Translations under genes and position numbers: made by a program | The notes under the pieces: model-generated | What the model saw: the letters and a program-made list of their open reading frames with translations, nothing else | Told to the model about the DNA's origin: nothing | Database searches by the model: none | NCBI RefSeq assembly: GCF_963576675.1 | Contig: NC_088913.1 | Location: 74,089,001-74,153,000, forward strand | Direction of reading: 5' to 3' | Source of the DNA: Euphorbia lathyris | Lineage: Eukaryota > Streptophyta > Magnoliopsida > Malpighiales > Euphorbiaceae | Length of the DNA: 64,000 nucleotides | Shown: positions 8,624-20,588 of the stretch, in pieces | How the letters are laid out: each line of letters opens with the position of its first letter | How positions within the stretch are numbered: the stretch's first letter is position 1

Positions 8624-11573
8624 CTAAAGCCAATTGTTTCTAAAACTTATCGCAGTAGAAGTTAGATGACGATCATGTACTTTCTGGGTTAAGGGCTTTG
8701 TCAACGGATCTGCAACGTTGTCCTCTGTAGGTACTCTTTCTATTCTCACATCTCCTCTTTCCACAATTTCTCTTATAATGTGGTATCGCTTAAGGTAATG
8801 CTTGGACGCATTATGAGACCATGGTTCCTTTGCTTGCGCAATGGCTCCATTGTTATCACAGTACATTGTAATGGGATTGACAATGTCAGGCACCACACCA
8901 AGTTCTGTAATGAACTTTCTAATCCAAACTGCTTCCTTTGCTGCTTCCGCATCATCGATATACTCTGACTCGATCGTAGAGAAAGCTACGCTTCCCTACT
9001 TGGAACTCTTCCAACTGACCGCGCCCCCATTCAAGATAAACAGGTATCCTGATTGGGATTAAAAATCATTCTCATCTGTGAGATGACTTGCGTCTGAAAA
9101 TCCTTCTATTTTCAGATCACCTTCTCCGTACACTAGGAACATATCTTTAGTTCTTCTCAAGTACTTAAGAATGTTCTTGACGGCAATCCAATGCTCGTCT
9201 CCCGGATTTCCTTAGTAGCGACTCGTTACAGATAATGCGAACGCTACGTCAGGTCTAGTGCATAGCATAGCATACATAATCGAACTGATTGCGCTGGCGT
9301 ACGGGACTACAGCCATGCATCTTTTGTCATCATCGGTTTTAGGACATTGATGATTGTTTAACTTTACTCCATGTAGCATGGGTAAGTTACCTCGTTTTGA
9401 TTCAAGCATGCTAATCCGATTTAGCACCTTTTCAATGTATGTAGCCTATGAAAGACCAAGCAGTCTTCTCGATCTATCTCTGTAGATCTTTATACCAAGT
9501 ATATAAGCTGCTTCACCAAGGTTTTTCATTGAGAAGTTACCAGATAACCATACTTTTACCGACTGTAGTAGAGCAATGTCATTTCCCATTAATAATATAT
9601 CGTCCACATATAGTATGAGAAATTCTATAGAGCTCCCACTTGCTTTCTTGTAAATGCAAGCTTCTTCGCAGTTTTGTTCGAAACCAAATTGTTTTATGGT
9701 TTCGTCAAAACGCTTATTCCAGCTTCTTGATGCTTGCTTGAGTCCATAAATGGATCTCTGAAGTTTGCAAACTTTATTTGCATCCTTCGATATGAAACCT
9801 TCAGGCTGCATCATATATACATCCTCAAGCAGGTTTCCGTTTAGGAAAGCTGTTTTCACATCCATTTGCCAAATCTCATAATCGAAGTGAGCGGCAATTG
9901 CAAGCATGATTCTGATTGATTTGGACATAGCCACAGGAGAGAAAGTTTCGTCATAATCAATTTCTTGCTTCTGACGATATCCTTTCGCTACTAACCTAGC
10001 TTTGTAGGTGCTAACCTTTCCATCCATGTCTGTCTTCTTTTTGAAGATCCATCTGCACCCAATGGGTTTTATCCCTTCGGGTGGATCAACCAAAGTCCAC
10101 ACTTGGTTAGTATACATGGAATCCATTTCAGAATCCATGGCCTCAAGCCATGCTTTAGAATCTGGACTAGTAAGAGCCTCTTCGTAGTTTTCGGGTTCAT
10201 CGTCTAACACGGGAACCTCATTATCATCTCCCACTAGAAAACCATATCTAACTGGGAGTTCACGAACTCTTTGTGATCTACGAATAGGTGGCACTGGAGT
10301 CTCATCTAATGGGACTCCTTCGGGTACCTCAACCGCCTCTGTTGTTTCAGTCGGTGTTTCTTCTTCTTGAACTTCGTCAAGTTCAATCATGCTTCCCTTT
10401 TGTGTTTCTTCGAGAAACTCTTTCTCTAAGAAGGTTGCATGCTTGGATACTATTACTTTCTGATCATCTGGATGATAGAAGTAATATCCCATAGTTTCCT
10501 TAGGGTATCCAATGAAGAAACATTTATCAGATTTCGAATCTAGTTTGTCGGACGCAATGCGTTTGACAAATGCTGAACAACCCTATACTCTCATGAATGA
10601 GAACACGGGTTTCCTACCAACGAACAATTCATATGGTGTGGAACTAGCGGATTTAGTTGGTACTCGATTTAGGGTGAAGAGGGCAGTTTCTAAGGCATAG
10701 CCCCAGAACGTCTTTGGAAGTAAGGCCATGCTCATCATGGATCGTACCATATCTAGTAGGGTACGGTTTCTCCTCTCGGATACACCATTGTGTTGTGGTG
10801 TATAGGGAGGTGTCCATTGTGAGCATATCCCATATTCAGTTAGATAATTCAGAAAATCATCTGAAAGATATTTGCCGCCTCGATCAGATCGATGCGTCTT
10901 TGTTTTCTTTCCTAATTGATTTTCTACTTCATTCTTGAAGCATTTGAATTTCTCAAAAGCTTCTGATTTGTGCTTCATCAAGTAGATGTAACCATATCGG
11001 GTATGGTCATCTATGAAGCTTATGAAGAATCTGAATCCTCCTCTTGCTTGGACTGACATAGGACCGCATACATCTGAATGAATAAGTCCTAGAGTGTCTG
11101 ATACACGCTCACCTTTATTGCTAAAGGGTGTCTTTGTCATTTTACCTTTTAAACATGATTCACATGTTTTCAATGATTCGGAATCGATTGGATCTATAAA
11201 CCCATCTGAATGTAGCTTTAGCATGCGTCTCTTGTTTATATGGCCTAAACGACAATGCCACAAGTAAGTTGAATTATCTAGCTTATGTCTTTTGGTATCA
11301 ATTGCGAAAACAGAAATCTAGCACATAAATCTCATTTTGTGATATTCCTGAAAAATAGGAAATCCCATCTCTATAGAAATCGCAATGTTTGTTTTTTATT
11401 GAAATATGAAAGCCATCGTCAACAAGACGGCTAATAGAAATAATATTTCTATATATTCCTGGAATATCCTTAAGCTGCATCCGGTATCAAGTACCAAAAG
11501 ATTCAGACTGTGAAATTTCAATATAAAACATACCAGATGTTGAAGTCCCGACTTCTTCCCCTTTTGAGGAAGG
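8624..11573 (-). pseudogene. Copia-2 pol: protease remnant, integrase, reverse transcriptase, RNase H
   Basis: Reading from 11573 downward, a protease start (LVLDTGC) is followed almost at once by the sequence that normally ends the protease (YRNIISISRL), so most of the protease core is deleted. Integrase (11263-10583) has WHCRLGHINKRR and CESC zinc ligands, IHSDVCGP and HRSDRGGK with the catalytic aspartates, and NGVSERRNRT with the glutamate. Reverse transcriptase (10492-9446) shows QMDVKTAFLNG and YVDDILLMG. RNase H (9427-8624) shows MYCDNNGAIAQA and ends VADPLTKPL. From integrase onward it is essentially one frame broken by nonsense codons (near 10585, 9446, 9212 and 9060). A frameshift lies upstream of the integrase. 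Confidence 0.9.
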
Positions 11574-12362
11574 CTAGGTACACCAACAGTTTCTTTTCCA
11601 ATGCCCGTCTTTACCACAGAAGTGGCACTCTCCTTTGGGCTTCTTCACTTCCTTTCCCTTAGCTTTATTGGGCACGGCTTTCTTACCTTTCTTGGGATAT
11701 TTAGGATTGGGATAATTCCCTTTCCTCTTCTTTGATCCCTCAATGACAAGAGCCGGTATGGCTTTGTCTTTCTTCATATTGGGCTCAACTGACTTGAGCA
11801 TATTTGCAAGCTCTTCAAGAGAGGTTTGCAAGTCATTCATCTGATAGTTCATAATGAACTGTGAATAACTCTCTGGGAGGGATTGAAGAATCAAGTCTAT
11901 GCTTAATTCGTTATCCATCGCAAAACCAATACTAAAAAGTTTGGTAATGTAGCCAATCATCTTGACACAATGTGTCATGACAGATGTGCCCTCTTGCATC
12001 CTGCAATAATATAGCAACTTAGATATCTCGTAGCGTTCACACCTAGTCTGTTTCCCAAACAGCTCTTTAAGGTGCATGATGATGGAATAGGCATCCATTT
12101 CCTCATATTGCCTTTGTAATTCCGGTGTCATCGATGCAAGTATGATGCATCCGGCATGATCATCATCAGCCTTGTGCTTCTGGTAAGCATCAATTTCCTC
12201 AATGGGAGCATCATCAGCAGGGATATGGGGTATCGTTGTATCAAGTACATACCCTATCTTATCGAACTTCAAAATAATTTGGAGGTTACGAAACCAGTCG
12301 GTGAAGTTTGAACCATTCAATTTATTATCGGTAAGAATGTTTTGCAGATTGGTTTTAGTCAT
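11574..12362 (-). CDS. gag: Copia-2 gag polyprotein
   Basis: An uninterrupted frame of about 262 codons encodes the nucleocapsid/capsid precursor that forms virus-like particles in the cytoplasm. The start at 12362 (MTKTNLQNIL) fits copia gags better than an in-frame ATG at 12419. Domains: N-terminal LNGSNFTDWFRNLQIILK, a UBN2-type capsid region with LKELFGKQTRCERYE (about residues 115-130) and SLPESYSQF, a basic lysine-rich stretch, and a CCHC zinc knuckle CHFCGKDGHWKRNC at the C-terminus. It ends at TAG just before the protease remnant. The frame is intact, but the element has no intact pol. Confidence 0.85.
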   Translation of the reverse strand: MTKTNLQNILTDNKLNGSNFTDWFRNLQIILKFDKIGYVLDTTIPHIPADDAPIEEIDAYQKHKADDDHAGCIILASMTPELQRQYEEMDAYSIIMHLKELFGKQTRCERYEISKLLYYCRMQEGTSVMTHCVKMIGYITKLFSIGFAMDNELSIDLILQSLPESYSQFIMNYQMNDLQTSLEELANMLKSVEPNMKKDKAIPALVIEGSKKRKGNYPNPKYPKKGKKAVPNKAKGKEVKKPKGECHFCGKDGHWKRNCWCT

Positions 12363-13958
12363 GATTTTAAGAGTGTGTTTAATTAAACCTGAGAGTGAGA
12401 AAGAGTAAACGTATGTCATTCATTTGCTTAAAGTATATCAATCTAAAATTATAGGCCTTTTAGTTTATTTTAGATTGTTCCCACTATTTTGCCAAATTAA
12501 TAGCCCTCCATATTAATTCGAAGAATTTCACAAATCCCTTAGTGAGCTAGGATCCTAACTCCTGAGATTTCTCCTTGAGTTTGCTCAACAAGCTAGTCTC
12601 ATTCATTAGGTAGATTCATGTAATCAATCACATCTTTAATGTGATTCCTAGGTTATTGGGTTACTAACCACATTAGTAACTAATATGCTATTCACATTAA
12701 TCCCAACCATATTGCCCATTAGTTTATGACAACATGAGTTTGCTTATCCAATTATCATAATCTAATTTAAGTATTACCCCATATTCATGAAAAGTAATTT
12801 TCGATAATTTAGGTGTTACCGTAAGACCCCGAGCTTGAGTTTGCTCAACAACCCAAAGGCCCCAGTACTGCCGGCTGAATTATAATATTAGGGAGGGGCA
12901 ACCGATTTTAATAACTTGTTTATTTACTTAACTTTTAATGAGGGATTTTATTTTAGGTCTCATAATCTAACTTAGTCTTGATTTGCTTTAGCATACCTCA
13001 GACACATACATTCACATACATTGGCGTTATGGACATATCATCTAAATTATTCCGTCGAGCCAGAGATGGAATAAAAGGGCAAACCTAAGGAAATACTAAC
13101 TATTACATATTTCTCTTTAGGTCCTCCGTCTTCTCCATGGCGCCTTGAAATTACATATTAATTTCTATACTACTAAAAGAAAACTTCAATTGAATTGAAG
13201 GGAATCAGATGAGAGGAGAAATTACAATAGATAGTAGAAAGGCAGGACGCGCAGGCCCTATTTCAAAAATACCAAAAGACTAAAAGAGGGTCCAAATATG
13301 TCCATAACTCCAAACATGCATAGACTCAATTAAATAAATTTAATTGGTTGATTACATAACTATTTTATGTAATATTTAGGTTAATCACATTAACTTATTA
13401 AATTAACTTTCATCCAATTTTACTTCTAATAGTTTCGTATCTTTATATTAGTCCTTAGATTAATATAACTATACAAAACGTCAATTATGCACGTCCCAAT
13501 TATTTTGATTTCAATTCGTTTAACATTTTGATTTACAAATTGGTAAAACAAACTTTTAAACAAATTTTCATTCGATAATCAAAACAGAAAACTATCAATT
13601 TCCGAAACATATATATTTAAATATATTTTAAATATACATATATCAGTTTTAAAACGGTTTTAAAACGATTTCAGAAAATAGAAAAAACTACTATAGATTT
13701 CCGTTTTATCTTTAGAATTAATAAAACTGATTTTATCAACCTAACTATAAAACTAATAGATTTTGTTATGATGACTATCAACCAAAATAATTAGGAACAT
13801 ACGCATAATCTATTTTAATTAACAATTAATTAAAACTTATTTATCTTTAGAATTAATTAATCAAAACAATTTGTTAATTAATCCTAACTATAAATATTTA
13901 TTCAATCCTATTAAAAAACTTCTAAATTTTCATATATGAAATAACGGATTTAACGATG
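12363..13958 (-). other. Copia-2 untranslated leader between primer site and gag
   Basis: About 1.6 kb of AT-rich sequence between the 5' LTR and gag, with no convincing coding potential. It probably holds packaging and leader signals, but none can be identified by eye. Confidence 0.6.
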
Positions 13959-13970
13959 GCTCTGATACCA
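13959..13970 (-). other. Copia-2 primer binding site
   Basis: On the minus strand it reads TGGTATCAGAGC, the exact plant initiator-tRNA-Met primer site, separated from the 5' LTR by one base. Confidence 0.92.
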
Positions 13971-13971
13971 C

Positions 13972-15829
13972 TGTTGGAAATTAGGCTAAGGTATAGCAGC
14001 GGAAATATAAAATTTTAACCTATTTCCATTTAACCCTAGGATCCGTTAATCGTTATTTCATATAAAGAAGGATAAGAAGAATTACCTTTTGATGATCAAT
14101 CTACCGTTGTTAATGAAGTGCCCACAACTCTTCTCCGAGTTCCCAAACACGAAATAAAACACGGGAAGATTAATTTAGAATCAACCGTTGAATAGCAACC
14201 AAAGTAGATTGCCTCTAACTAATCAACACAAGATCAAGGATAAAAGAAATAGATGAAATCAATTGATCAAAGGAAGCCGTAGAGAAATCTCGTCCTCGAG
14301 CTAGGGGTTCGAATTTTCTCTCTCTTGCACTAGGGTGGATTTCGAAAATCTCAATAGGGGATTAGCTAGTGGATTTCGAAAATCTCATAGGGTGGGGTAT
14401 TTATAATCTCTTGTATCTAATCCCTAGTTAGATAGAATTAGGTTACTGAATAGGAATTCAATTCGGAATAGAATTCCTAATTATTATCTCATTATATATC
14501 TAATATATTAAGGATAATAATAATAACCTTATTGGATAATAATAGGAGCATTATAATCTAATTAAAACTCCTAACTTATTTATCTCTTAATTAATTTAAT
14601 TCATAATCCTAATCTAATTAGGTTTAACAAAATCAAATTAATTATTCATGTATATCACTACATGAATTTCGACTCCCCCTTGGTCCATGGGCCTTATTGG
14701 GCTCAATTGGGCTTCCATCAATTAATTAACATCTATCTCTCTTTTAGGTTCCAAGTCTTATGTGTGACCCATTAGGTTCTTATTGCTTCTAGCCGTATGC
14801 AACGTTATTAAATGAATTTTCAAAGAATTATATTTAATCTTTGCATAACGGAATGATGTACAAAGTATGTGATTAGCAAGTCCGTAATCATTCCCCCAGA
14901 ACCATAAGAAGACATGTTGATTCTGTCGTTAACCTTTCCGTATTAGTTACAGTATAATTCGATCCTTTATCAACTACATCCTTGAACTTAATCTTATGAC
15001 TATGGATGATGTCAAGTCACATATAGTGAGACGTTCGTTTTACTTGTACAGGTCGAGTCAACTCAAATAGATAGGTTAAGTGAAATCTATATTTCATTCT
15101 TAAGCTATCACCTTGCAAGGATTTAGAGTCAAGACTTCCACAAGCGATCCATGGACATATCTCCCATTTATTGGGAGTGATAAATGCTCAATCCAATGTA
15201 TAACGATCCCGCAATCACTTCCTGTGATACCCAACGTCTGCTGTTCACACCCCTGAGTCATCTCTGTTAAGGATCGTGTTACACCAGAGTCAAAGCGTCA
15301 CATTCCATAATCCAGATTACCAATTAACATTCCTTTGAGTTTGAGGATTATTTATACCTATTAATACTAATGAGATGAACAGGTGACAAGGATGAATCTA
15401 CCCATCCTGTTATCTCAAGTCGGGTCCCCAATCCTAATGAACTACTTTTCATCGGATCCATGTAACTGTCCCGATATCTGTATATATGAAGCTTGTGAGA
15501 TCAGCTTTCTGTCGGACAGAAGACATTGTTACATGCAAGTCTCAACAGTGATATATCAATCCTAAACATATCACTTGACTTGGGGTGGTTTTAAGTTTAT
15601 TAGTTTATTATAAAGTTTTGTCTCACTTCATGCTTGTATAAACACTTTATAATCACTTTAAAACAAACTTACGGATTTCCTTTTATCAGACTTTATTTAG
15701 TGCTTAAAAGGGATTGCCTTTATATAGTTATAAAAATATATCTCATTAAAACAAATGATATAACGAACAATTCATTTATATTAAGTTTGTATCCTAGAAC
15801 AATTGTCTATAGGACACTAAACCCCAACA
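13972..15829 (-). repeat. Copia-2 5' LTR (high-coordinate copy)
   Basis: The direct repeat partner of 6752-8609. It is followed by the right duplication TACTC at 15830-15834, after which Copia-1 coding sequence resumes. Confidence 0.93.
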
Positions 15830-15834
15830 TACTC

Positions 15835-17648
15835 CTTCTCCTACCTTAGGTCTACTCTCTCCCTCTATTTTTTTATTCTCCACCACCCATGCATAAAAAC
15901 AATATCACCATGCCACCTTCCCATAACATTCCAGCTACGCCCTCTTCCCATTTACCACCTGCTGCTCTTATACCGGCCCACACCTCACCCATACTATCTC
16001 CTTCCAACTTGTCAGTTCACTTGCCTCACCCCTCACCCAACTCGCCCTCTTCTATATTAAATAACTCACTATATACTCCTGCCCACGCCACTGATCCAAC
16101 ACCATATACCCACAAATCCCTCCCTTGCATTACGTGACCCAAATTGGAAACTTGCTATGACCGACGAATATGAGGCTCTTATTAAAAATAAGATGTGGGT
16201 ACTTGTACCACGTCCTAAAGCCACTAAAGTTATTCGTAGTTGGTGGATTTTCAGGCACAAAACTAATGCAAATGGGTCATTCGAGAGGTATAATGCTCGC
16301 TTAGTTGGAAATGGGGCGAGTCAGTTGGTTGGTGTGGATTGTGGAGATACTTTTAGCCCGGTAGTCAAACCAGCAACAATTCGAGCAGTTTTGAGCATTG
16401 CCCTTTCAAAGAACTGGAGTCTCCATCAACTTGATGTGAAGAATGCTTTTCTTCACGGTGATCTTAATGAAACTATTTATATGCATCAACCTTTGGGGTT
16501 TCACGGCCCTGAACATCCGGATCATGTTTGTTTACTCAAAAAGTCACTCTATGGGCTCAAATAGGCCCCTCGGGCTTGGTACCAACAGTTTAACTCCTTT
16601 CTCTCTACATTGGGTTTCTCTCATAGTGTTTTTGACCACTCTCTTTTTGTGTTTCGCCGAGGAAACGACATAACTTATTTACTCTTATATGTTGATGATA
16701 TTGTTCTGACTGCTTCTTCCACTGCTTTAAGAGAATCCATCATACGGAAACTTAGTTCAGAGTTTGCTATGAAGGATTTGGGTCCACTAAACTACTTCTT
16801 GGGTATATCAGTTTCTCGGACACCAGGGTCTCTCTTTTTGTCTCAAAAGAAATATGCTTCTGAAATAATTCACAAGACTGGACTCTCCTCTTCCATTTCA
16901 TGCGCTACACCTGTTGACACTAAATAAAAGCTTAGCCTTTCTTCTGGTTCTCCTTATCATAATACATCCGAGTACCGGAGTCTTGCCGGTGCCTTACAAT
17001 TTGACTCTCACTCAGTCGGATATCTCCTACGCAGTTCAGCAAGTCTGTTTGTTTATGCATGACCCCAGGACCCAACACATGGCCGCCATAAAATGGATAC
17101 TTCGATATGTTAAGGGGACTCTTGATTTTGGGCTTACACTTAGTACATCTTCTATTGATTCTTTAGTCTCTTATACTGATACTGATTGGGGCGGCTATCC
17201 TGACACTCGGCAATCCACATCAAGCTATTGTGTTTTTCTTGGTGATAATCTCATTTCTTGGTCAGCAAAACGCCAACCTACTCTCTCTCGCTCTAGTGTC
17301 GAAGCTGAGTAACGAGGGGTAGCTTATGTTGTCTCTGAAACTTGCTGGATTTGAAATCTTCTCCTTAAGCTCCACTGTCAGATTCAGAAGGCCACCCTGG
17401 TTTACTATGACAATGTAAGTGTTGTCTACCTCTATGGTAATCCTGTTCAACATCAACGCACCAAACACATAGAGATGGATATTCATTTTGTACGTGAAAA
17501 TGTTGCCAAAGGCGAAGTACAAGTTCTTCATGTTCCTTTTCGACATCAAATAGCCGATATTTTCACCAAAGGTCTACCACAAATTCTTTTTGACGACTTC
17601 AGATCTAGTCTCAACATTCAACCTCCTCCCGCTTCGACTACGGGGGTG
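15835..17648 (+). pseudogene. Copia-1 reverse transcriptase and RNase H
   Basis: A proline/serine-rich linker is followed from about 16110 by reverse transcriptase: [12 protein letters not shown], then [14 protein letters not shown] and YVDDIVLTAS. RNase H follows with YTDTDWGGY, SRSSVEAE and YYDNVSVVYL, ending in the copia-typical HIEIDIHFVRE and IADIFTKGLP. In-frame stops at 16562, 16925, 17310 and about 17354, and a frameshift near 16990, make it non-functional. It ends at the purine tract ACGGGGGTG before the 3' LTR. Confidence 0.88.
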
Positions 17649-17831
17649 TGTTAGATATGTAAATAATCCTATTATTTAGGAAAATCCTATTGTTTAGGAA
17701 ATAGATTATTTCCTTATTATTCCCTTGATTGTAGGCTTAATTGTAGCCTTAATTATAGGCTTGATTGTGTATTGTGTTGTGTATATAAATACTTCTTAAT
17801 CAATGAAAACATCAAGGCTCTACCTCTATTA
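17649..17831 (+). repeat. Copia-1 3' LTR (183 bp)
   Basis: It matches 1649-1778 but has about 53 extra bases: a partial duplication of AATCCTATTRTTTAGG and an expansion around GGCTTAATTGTAGCCTTAAT. The duplication CATAG follows at 17832-17836. Confidence 0.85.
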
Positions 17832-17836
17832 CATAG

Positions 17837-18494
17837 ATCTAGCTCATTAAAAGATTATGAAATCATTTCTAAAGAAAAAGACTATAAAATCGATTCTATA
17901 TGAAGTGTGTTTCTCGTTGTTACGCCACACTTTCAAGCACTGTCTACTATTATGTTATCACGATCTATGGTATTGAAAATGAAGATTTAAGCTTCTTTAA
18001 TTACTTCTGAATTATATATTTTTTTAATATTTTTCCTATGAATAAAACAATATAACTAAAAAAAAATTACACAACATCAACATATGTTTCTTCCAAAACC
18101 AACAAAGAAGCATATTTTTTTATATATATGAACAAAGAAGCGTATTAAAATCTAAGCTGTGACGAATGTCAATGAGAGATTTTAAAGCTATACTATGAGT
18201 AGTGTATAAAGGAAGTAAATAAATACTGTAGGATACGATTATATGTCTAAATTACCGTTATGAAAACCGGACAGACCAATTAACAGGACTCTGTTGATGC
18301 TGGTTTTTAATAGGTTTATCAAATCAGATTGAACGGCTTGGTACAAATATTAGAATTCCTAATTGAGTAGTATTTTCCTATTTATATTATTCATAGTTAG
18401 ATACAAATATTAGTATGTATATTATTGTATATTATTCATTATTGAAGAAAAGATAACGTGAGACTCTAATATAGTATCACAGCTACAAATGTTT
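17837..18494. other. Intergenic, AT-rich
   Basis: This is the original flank of Copia-1. No coding frame, RNA gene or clear terminal repeat is seen. Confidence 0.5.
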
Positions 18495-18925
18495 AAAAAC
18501 TGAAAATCATAATATATGGCTTCTGGCTAATTCGACATCTTCTCCAAAAAAGAAAAAAAGACAAAAACTTAGTCCTTGAAATTCCGATTAATATTTCGAC
18601 ATTTCCTTGAAATATCTGTTGTTTCCAACCTTGCTTTCCCAACATTGCCAAGTTAAAGGCTATAAAATTTTGAAAATCGAGACCGCCGAACTGCTTGAGG
18701 TAGAAAGTTTCTCCCAGGATAATCAATTAATGCTCCGAAATCCATTTTGGTTAGAGCCCCATCAAAAGGAATTGAGCATTTGTTGAAGCTCATCAGCAAT
18801 ATAGATCGGAAGAAGAAAGACACTCATAAAATAAATAGGTATAGCTTGTCCGGCTGGCAGATCAGAGTTGCCCACCGTGCTTTAGAAATCAGCTTACCCC
18901 TCCATGTTTTCAGCTTCTGCTAAAG
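18495..18925 (-). pseudogene. LINE reverse-transcriptase C-terminal fragment
   Basis: Reading down from 18925, the minus strand encodes pieces typical of the end of plant LINE ORF2 reverse transcriptase: WRGKLISKARWATLI, then a piece resembling SVFLLP..IADELQKMLNSFWWGSN, then KQFGGLDFQNFIAFNLAMLG and KQGWK. At least two frameshifts separate them. No poly(A) tail or target duplication is recognised. It lies 3' of the ORF at 19227-20588 on the same strand, the reverse of normal LINE order, so the two are probably separate fragments. Confidence 0.75.
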
Positions 18926-19226
18926 GTGCACGTAGTTTGTTAACCAGTCCATTAATGTTAATTCGGTCGGTTAACCATTTGATATGTTTTTTAAAAACAC
19001 TAACCATACACTAGTCCACTAAGTTTGGAAACCACTAATCAGTTAATCTTTTATTTCAATTTCTAACCATTAGTAAATAAAACAATAAAATAATTCTAAT
19101 TTTTATTGTAGGTGGGATGACGGTCAATAACGAGTTGAAGAGATTAACGACGGTAAGGGAAACGTGCATGCATTGTATTGTTGTTTTTAATCTGATCTTT
19201 TTTTTAATAATAAAGAACTTGTATTA

Positions 19227-20588
19227 CTAAGCAAGAGAAACAATATCATTCAAAATACAAGAAGAAACACAATGAGGGAAATCTTCTATAAGAATTTCCA
19301 AATGAGAGAGAGAACGAGCCCAAACAGTTAAATTATGTGCGACAACGTTTGCCTGACGCCTCTCATATATGAACTCAATGGAGGAAAATGCACGAGAAAC
19401 CTCAATAATATCTCCAAGGATAACACCTAGCCAGTTAGGCAAGCTTTGATTGCCCATTAATAAATTAATAGCTGAAGCGGACGCAACCATAATGGTTTGG
19501 TATCCACAATCCTGAACCACCCGTAAAGACCATAATATTGCTAATAATTCCGCATGTAATGCAGAAATAGTGGACCCAATTGGACCTCCACCTGACATTG
19601 AAACCAAGCCGTTACAATCTCGAACCACCATTCTAAAAAAACACTGGGACGATCTCACGGAAAATGCTGCGCCGCAATTTAGCTTATAAAAGCTATAATT
19701 TGGAGCCTGCCATTTTAAATTTGTAGAGATTATATCAGCACCATGACAAATTCCCTCAAAATTTCCTTGATAACCAAAACAATTTGGCTGCTCCAAATTC
19801 CAATCAATTCTTGTCCTTCTATCAAAGAAATTAGATGTAGTTGGTGCCATTTTCGACCAAACAGTAGCATTACCACCCACTGTATCAATATTTTGAAATC
19901 CATAATGCTGATATGATCCAACCAATTCCTTTCCTACCCTTCTCGAATTTCTTGCTGCACAAATACCAGCTTCATCCACAGAAAGACCTGCTAAAACCCC
20001 ATTTATACCTTGTCTTCTTTCACGCAGATCAACAAAGCCATGAACCAAATCCCAAACAATTCCTACAATTTTTATTTCACCAAAACGCTCTTTTCCATGT
20101 ACAACCTGATTCCTTTCAAGCCAGATAAAATGAATAAGACCACAAAATAAAGCAAACTCCACCGGTGATAATAAAATCGAAACAGCAGCAAACCACTCCA
20201 AACAAGTAAGACCTGCAACCTTATATACCAGATATAGGAGATTCGCTTGTTTCCAATAGGACTTTGTTCCTGGGCATTCCTTGAAAATATGGATCAAAGT
20301 TTCAGCTTGACCACCACAAAAACAGCAACGACTACACACATTAATACCTTTTTTCAAAAGATTTTCAAAGCATGGCAAGATATTCTTAGCAGCATTCCAG
20401 ACAGTGTGAACAAACTTTGAAGGAGCTTTAACCTTCCATAAGGAATGCCAAAAAACATATACACCCAAAGAAGAATCAGCTAACGAATAGTAAACATGCA
20501 AAGCACCATTAGCCACTTTATAGCCCGACTTCTGATCTTTTAACACATATATAGCAACACTCCATTGAGCATACGGCACAGTTGACAT
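19227..20588 (-). CDS. LINE-type zf-RVT plus RNase H-like protein, uninterrupted 453-codon frame
   Basis: Residues about 45-115 match the zf-RVT zinc-binding region that follows reverse transcriptase in plant LINEs (FWHSLWKVKAPSKFVHTVWN, then CSRCCFCGGQAETLIHIFKE). Residues about 300-440 match an RVT_3-type RNase H-like domain. Catalytic residues look damaged: the usual KLNVDGA is KLNCGAA, and the usual GDS before AAINLL is ASAS. HAELLAILWSL keeps the glutamate, and ANVVAHNL is retained. The frame has no stop over 1.36 kb, longer than its neighbours' fragments, yet it lacks any reverse transcriptase upstream. It may be a recent LINE remnant or a captured RNase H-like gene. The ATG at 20588 may not be a real start. 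Confidence 0.6.
   Translation of the reverse strand: MSTVPYAQWSVAIYVLKDQKSGYKVANGALHVYYSLADSSLGVYVFWHSLWKVKAPSKFVHTVWNAAKNILPCFENLLKKGINVCSRCCFCGGQAETLIHIFKECPGTKSYWKQANLLYLVYKVAGLTCLEWFAAVSILLSPVEFALFCGLIHFIWLERNQVVHGKERFGEIKIVGIVWDLVHGFVDLRERRQGINGVLAGLSVDEAGICAARNSRRVGKELVGSYQHYGFQNIDTVGGNATVWSKMAPTTSNFFDRRTRIDWNLEQPNCFGYQGNFEGICHGADIISTNLKWQAPNYSFYKLNCGAAFSVRSSQCFFRMVVRDCNGLVSMSGGGPIGSTISALHAELLAILWSLRVVQDCGYQTIMVASASAINLLMGNQSLPNWLGVILGDIIEVSRAFSSIEFIYERRQANVVAHNLTVWARSLSHLEILIEDFPHCVSSCILNDIVSLA

Larger units (their letters stand above)
6752..15829 (-). mobile_element. Copia-2: Ty1/copia retrotransposon with 1.86-kb LTRs
   Basis: The element lies in minus orientation. Both LTRs are 1,858 bp by my boundaries, read TGTTGGGG...TTTCCAACA on the element strand, and differ only at scattered positions. 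A perfect duplication TACTC occurs at 6747-6751 and 15830-15834. A consensus initiator-tRNA-Met primer site adjoins the 5' LTR, and a purine tract (AAGTGGGAGTATG) adjoins the 3' LTR. The gag frame is open, whereas pol carries nonsense codons and a protease deletion. It inserted into Copia-1 between integrase and reverse transcriptase. Confidence 0.93.
1649..17831 (+). mobile_element. Copia-1: decayed Ty1/copia LTR retrotransposon with three nested insertions
   Basis: The element starts TGTTAGATATG and has short LTRs at 1649-1778 and 17649-17831. It is flanked by a perfect 5-bp duplication CATAG (1644-1648 and 17832-17836). A tRNA-iMet-type primer site follows the 5' LTR, and a purine tract (ACGGGGGTG) precedes the 3' LTR. 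Coding order is protease, integrase, reverse transcriptase, RNase H, which defines Ty1/copia. It is interrupted by solo LTR X (2099-4772), a hAT element (5553-6283) and Copia-2 (6752-15829). Removing these leaves about 3.7 kb with no gag core, so it is both internally deleted and nonsense-ridden. The LTR ends in TA rather than CA if the duplication is read as CATAG. Confidence 0.88.
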
